DNA of 64,000 nt from the NCBI RefSeq assembly GCF_013373865.1, contig NC_050469.1, forward strand, positions 21,859,046 to 21,923,045, read 5' to 3'. Positions 60,312 through 64,000 of this stretch are shown here, piece by piece. The stretch is from Monomorium pharaonis (taxonomy: Eukaryota; Arthropoda; Insecta; Hymenoptera; Formicidae). Below the pieces are notes generated by a model that was given only the letters and a program-made list of their open reading frames with translations, was not told where the DNA came from and searched no databases. Both the position numbers and the translations under genes were made by a program. The stretch's first letter is position 1, and each line of letters opens with the position of its first letter.

Positions 60312-62276
60312 CAGCTTGATTGTGACCTGATAAGTAAAACAAAGTAAAGATTAAAATTACAGACATTTATTAATTTTATATAAACTTTTGCAATAATATT
60401 AATCGTGATATTAGCTGTTTTCTGCTAACATTTTATCTGTTTTAGAAGAAAAAATTATGTGTTTAAAAAATATCTGTATAACAATGTAAAATTTATAAGA
60501 ATAGAAAAAGTCATATTAAGAGTACTGAATGAGTGTCGTAATCTTCAGAGAAATTGTAGTGACAGTCTTTCTCCATCGAGCTTTACGTAATTCTTGCGGA
60601 TATAAAAGAATTTTCGACGAATAAAATCCTATTGTACTTTAAGTTTTACCAGGCAGGATCCCTGTAATATTTCCTTTTTTTTTTGCTTTTATCGAAATCA
60701 TTCGGAATAAACGTCGAGAAAATGGTTGGTAATGTTTGCATAGACGATGTCTTTTCTTGCCCAGATTTGAGGGACTCCTGTTTTGAATAATGGAAGATAT
60801 GGAATGAATAAAATTTTAGATCTTCGTCAGACTCACATTGAAGATCTTCTCGGCTTCAACTTGATCCACTTAAACTATCCAGATCTATCAAATCTATCAG
60901 ATATAATCCACGAGGAAAAAGTGAAAATTTGAAAAATTTCTAAACGTTTTTCTTTCCATCAATCTTTATTAAAATTGTATGCGAAATATTATAATCACAA
61001 ATTACAAACGTACCATATACATTATATTTCAATCACTCCAGTCTTTTTCAGTGATTATGGTCGCTTTCGGTTGCTGTATCGACCGATCGAAGATACACAC
61101 GCTAATAATGACAAGTTTTAGTCCTCGTTAAAAAGAGCTTAATAGTAATCCGGCATTGATCGCGCAGGAAGATTTCTGTCCTCGACAGCCGCAAAGGTGG
61201 AATAAAATTCATCGACTGCCATGATCCTGAGAGTACATCAAAGCCGATAAAGCGAGGGAGGACAGTCGCGACGGGGACCGTGGGACGTTCACGGGATGGA
61301 ACGGAGGCTAAATGTAGCGTATAATTTAGACAGCAGCTGCGCGACGCGACAAATATAATTCGGCGCATCAATCTGCGGCTTCGGGGTCGAACTTTGCCTA
61401 TGAGAGGCGCGTAGTAGTAGTATTACATTGAAGTATCATGCAGCGTATCAAGCAACCACGTTGTATTTTATACGGCAGGCGCCCACGAGTACGATACATT
61501 CAGAATAACGTAGATATTTCCAGGTCACAGAGCATTTGAGAGCAGAGTGGAAAGGAGGAAACAGGGAATTTTATAATTGAACTAAATCAAACAAAATTTT
61601 TAATAAACAAGAATTTAAAAGCAATCATTAGTTCCGCGTGTTTCTTATTTATTATTAATGGGCACATAATTTACCGGGAGTGCTTTGTACTCAGAAAAAT
61701 GGAAGAGAGCGAAAAAAGCATCATTAGGAGACGCAGAGAGAAAATGGAGGGATGACGGTAAACGAATATTAATACCGACGTACTGTGACTTACGCAACGG
61801 TAGTTCGCGCGAATATTGATAAAGGAGATCGTCCAGGAGGGATCGCCCAGTCTCCCTACATCTTTGCACCGTCGCGATTCATAAATGCAAAGGGTCGCGT
61901 TGAAGAGAAACGATTAATCATAGCGAGATGCAATCTACTGTCAAGCGTATTTATCATTTGCAAAATATGTTGATTATTTGAAGATGCGCTCGCATGATGA
62001 ATTCGTGCGGTGATCCTTCTCCGCGATGAAGATATAGTACAGACAAGTAAGTAGACATTAATATGGATGCCTACGAACTTATGCCACAAGTAATTTGGAA
62101 ATGCAGTTCATTATCCGTGACAGACTTTGTTGTCAATATGAACCAAGTAGTTCTCTGTATTTGAGAATTCGAGTATCGAACGCTACGTTTGTCAGTCGAA
62201 CATAAGAAAATTGTATTCTCGGATCGAAAAGTTGCTGTTGTACTTTAAGATAGACTGAGATTTAAAAAAATATATA

Positions 62277-62407
62277 AGCTCATATTCAAAATACGCTCAT
62301 AATGATGCTAACGCATTATTTGCGTCTTTATATTTCGATTTTACTTATAACAAAGAACAACGCAATAACGCGTTAACATCATTATAAGCACGTTTTAAAT
62401 ATTTGCT
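62277..62407 (-). ncRNA. Long imperfect hairpin, microRNA-precursor-like or foldback element
   Basis: The arm at about 62277-62325 pairs with about 62360-62407, leaving a 34-nt loop that can itself pair partly (CTTT with AAAG). In the central 30 bp the arms differ at three substitutions, plus short bulges. All three substitutions are G-U wobbles if the minus strand is transcribed and A-C mismatches if the plus strand is. That favours a minus-strand RNA. The size, loop and central paired segment (minus strand 5' arm around TAATGATGTTAACGCGTTAT) would suit a microRNA precursor, though I recognise no known microRNA. A small decayed inverted-repeat transposon is the main alternative. Confidence 0.35.
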
Positions 62408-63628
62408 AAGTCAATGTATCTCTAAAATTATAGTTTGAATTTAGATATGTGAGTTCAAATTTGGCACACAATTTATCGAGAAATTTGAAGGTATTTGTAG
62501 AAAGCAAAATTGTAGGAACTATCGATTAAGACGAAAATATCGCGGACTAATATAGAAAAGAGAGATATTTACTTTGGAAGATTTATTTAAACGTGTATTA
62601 AATCTACTTTTACAAATGTTAATATTTTGTACTTGACTATACACATATGAAAGTTGTGATTATAACATTCCATTTTTATTAAACATATAATACATTTCTG
62701 TAGTTTATTTATTTTCTTATTATTTATTGTTACAATGCTAAAATTTTTAATAACAATAACAAAAATCTCAACGTTTATTTAAGTGCTTCAAATAATCAAG
62801 ATTTATTCAAAATTTTATTGCGATTCTGATTGCGTTTAATTGTTCCGTAAATAAGTACCTAAATTTTTAATAAACATTCATCGGTACAGTCGATTACAAT
62901 AGCTAATTCATTTTATGAGTACAATTATTTATCTGTTCTTCATCATTTTCTAAGTGCCATACAGATAATTTCCAGAACAGATTGACAGCTTCAAGATGAT
63001 CACTTGAAATCTCATTTATGTATTAGTATTATTAAGTTACTAGATTATATTAACATAGTATCAAGCAGTTGGCAAGATGAAAACAAAGTGAATTTGCGAA
63101 AATTGATAGAAAGAATGAAAACACGCTTGCATATCTAAGCATATGACGAATATTGTAGGAAAAACGATATAATTACATAGAATATTCTCAGAAAAAAAAT
63201 GGACACTACTCTTATACATTTTAATTTTTTATATTAATTATTGTTTTATCTCTTTTTATATGTAAGTATACCACAAACACTATTTACCTAATAGAAAAAA
63301 AATTATAGAAATAGAAATAGTTAATAGAAATAGAAATATTCTTTTCTATTAATATAACTATATTAAGAATACTCATTTTTATTACAACAATCACATTTAA
63401 GTGAATATTATTACTAATGTAAATTTGAAATTTATAATTCAAAGTATGAAGATAGGTCGAGGAACACAGCGATCCCTCTTGTCAGACTTCCTCGGTCAGT
63501 TCGTTGACCTATTAATTCTCTGTTGAAAGGAGGGTTCGTATGTGTACTGAGTACGGCGACGCCTCCGATATCGAGAACGTGACCGGCTTCGCCTTTTCGA
63601 ACCTAAACATTTCACAGAAAACACTTAC
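62408..63628. other. AT-rich non-coding stretch
   Basis: Very AT-rich with a TAGAAATAGAAATA-type repeat at 63306-63338. A GC-richer segment begins at 63.45 kb. No gene is seen apart from the microexon candidate at its end. Confidence 0.55.
63306..63338. repeat. Imperfect TAGAAA tandem repeat
   Basis: TAGAAA units, two pairs separated by TAGTTA. Confidence 0.8.
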
Positions 63629-63649
63629 GTGACTCTCCAACACCATCGG
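63629..63649 (-). other. Candidate 21-nt microexon
   Basis: On the minus strand a strong acceptor (CATTCGTTTTGTTACAG) has a TTAAC branch-point-like sequence about 40 nt upstream and no AG in between. It is followed by 21 nt (CCGATGGTGTTGGAGAGTCAC) shown here as positions only in part: the core is GATGGTGTTGGAGAG. A consensus donor GTAAGTG follows. The length is a multiple of three; frames give PMVLESH or, in phase 1, DGVGES. It belongs to no gene model here; it could be a coding microexon of a gene extending beyond the window, or a 5'-UTR exon upstream of the gene at 40.7 kb. Confidence 0.35.
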
Positions 63650-63654
63650 CTGTA

Positions 63655-64000
63655 ACAAAACGAATGACGCCATCGACCGTGTCGGAGTTAACTGCTTAAC
63701 GACGTTTCTATAAACTTTCCTGCCGGCGGGTCCAAAAATTTCACATCGCCTTCGTCACCCCGTACTTCCCTCGTCCTGGCGCTGGCGATAAATTTCAACT
63801 TGCATGATGCATAATAAAGGTAACGTCAGAACGCTGTGGTAACGAGTGGAATGTGTACAAATAGATTTGCAGCGCAACGAGTGTCAGGATGTTTTTCTTT
63901 TTGCAACGACCATAAACATACGCCTGCGACGTAACAAAGCGTGAGATATTTCCCAGTATATCTTTAAAGAAACGTTGCAGATGAGACATATAAATAATTT
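63655..64000. other. Window end, no gene seen
   Basis: GC-moderate then AT-rich sequence. A 64-codon minus frame at 63795-63989 has no supporting signal. Confidence 0.55.

Larger units (their letters stand above)
58095..62270. other. Gene-free stretch
   Basis: GC-rich islands at 58.1-58.5, 58.7-59.4 and 61.1-61.5 kb are open in several frames without motifs. AT-rich sequence fills 59.4-61.0 kb. Poly(A) runs lie at 58568-58582 and 58611-58624, and a 14-nt poly(G) run at 58922. A TATA box candidate lies at 60076 (listed separately). A plus-strand donor (CAA/GTAAGTA) at 62049 has no open exon before it. Confidence 0.5.

Overview
The window looks like a gene-poor stretch of an insect nuclear genome, most probably Hymenoptera (an ant is a reasonable guess). 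The signs are an AT-rich matrix broken every 1-3 kb by GC-rich islands, CpG dinucleotides that are not depleted, and many (GA)n/(CT)n microsatellites. There is no ribosome-binding-site or operon organisation, and no rRNA, tRNA, CRISPR array or intact transposon. Almost all of the longer open frames are shadows of GC-rich or CT/GA-rich islands. Any coding sequence is therefore split into short exons in very long introns, and exons had to be inferred from splice signals, reading phase and residue composition. None could be checked against a database.

The best-supported locus is on the minus strand. A signal-peptide exon sits at the lower edge of a large CpG island (40675-40765). A 171-nt cysteine-rich exon lies 22 kb downstream (18312-18482), and a possible last exon with a stop and an AATAAA lies at 13010-13065. 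All junctions are phase 1 and join into one frame of about 105 residues: a small secreted protein with seven cysteines, of no family I recognise. The same strand carries a zero-length 3'ss/5'ss junction at 15041/15042, which resembles a recursive-splicing ratchet point, a weaker one at 8441/8442, and a 28-nt microexon candidate at 38471-38498.

Region by region: 1-9 kb is AT-rich with small GC islands. A plus-strand exon candidate lies at 9239-9330. A foldback made of one arm and two inverted copies of it lies at 12.88-13.0 kb, at the putative 3' end of the secreted-protein gene. From 13 to 40 kb the sequence is intron or intergenic with GC islands, microsatellites (including a compound CG/GA tract at 27.3 kb) and a possible exon at 34.5 kb. 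The CpG island at 39.9-41.4 kb is the likely promoter. From 41.5 to 64 kb there are transposon-like remnants (42.5 kb), a long unassigned frame (46.3-47.1 kb), low-confidence exon candidates (45.7, 48.4, 51.7, 52.7, 55.1, 58.0 kb), TATA boxes (55.46 and 60.08 kb), a cluster of TTAGTGA motifs (54.7 kb), a microRNA-like foldback (62.3 kb) and a 21-nt microexon candidate (63.6 kb).

The numerous GC islands without coding sequence are the pattern expected of regulatory elements around a developmental or neural gene, but this is inference only. All exon calls here are hypotheses to be tested with RNA-seq and comparison among ant or bee genomes.
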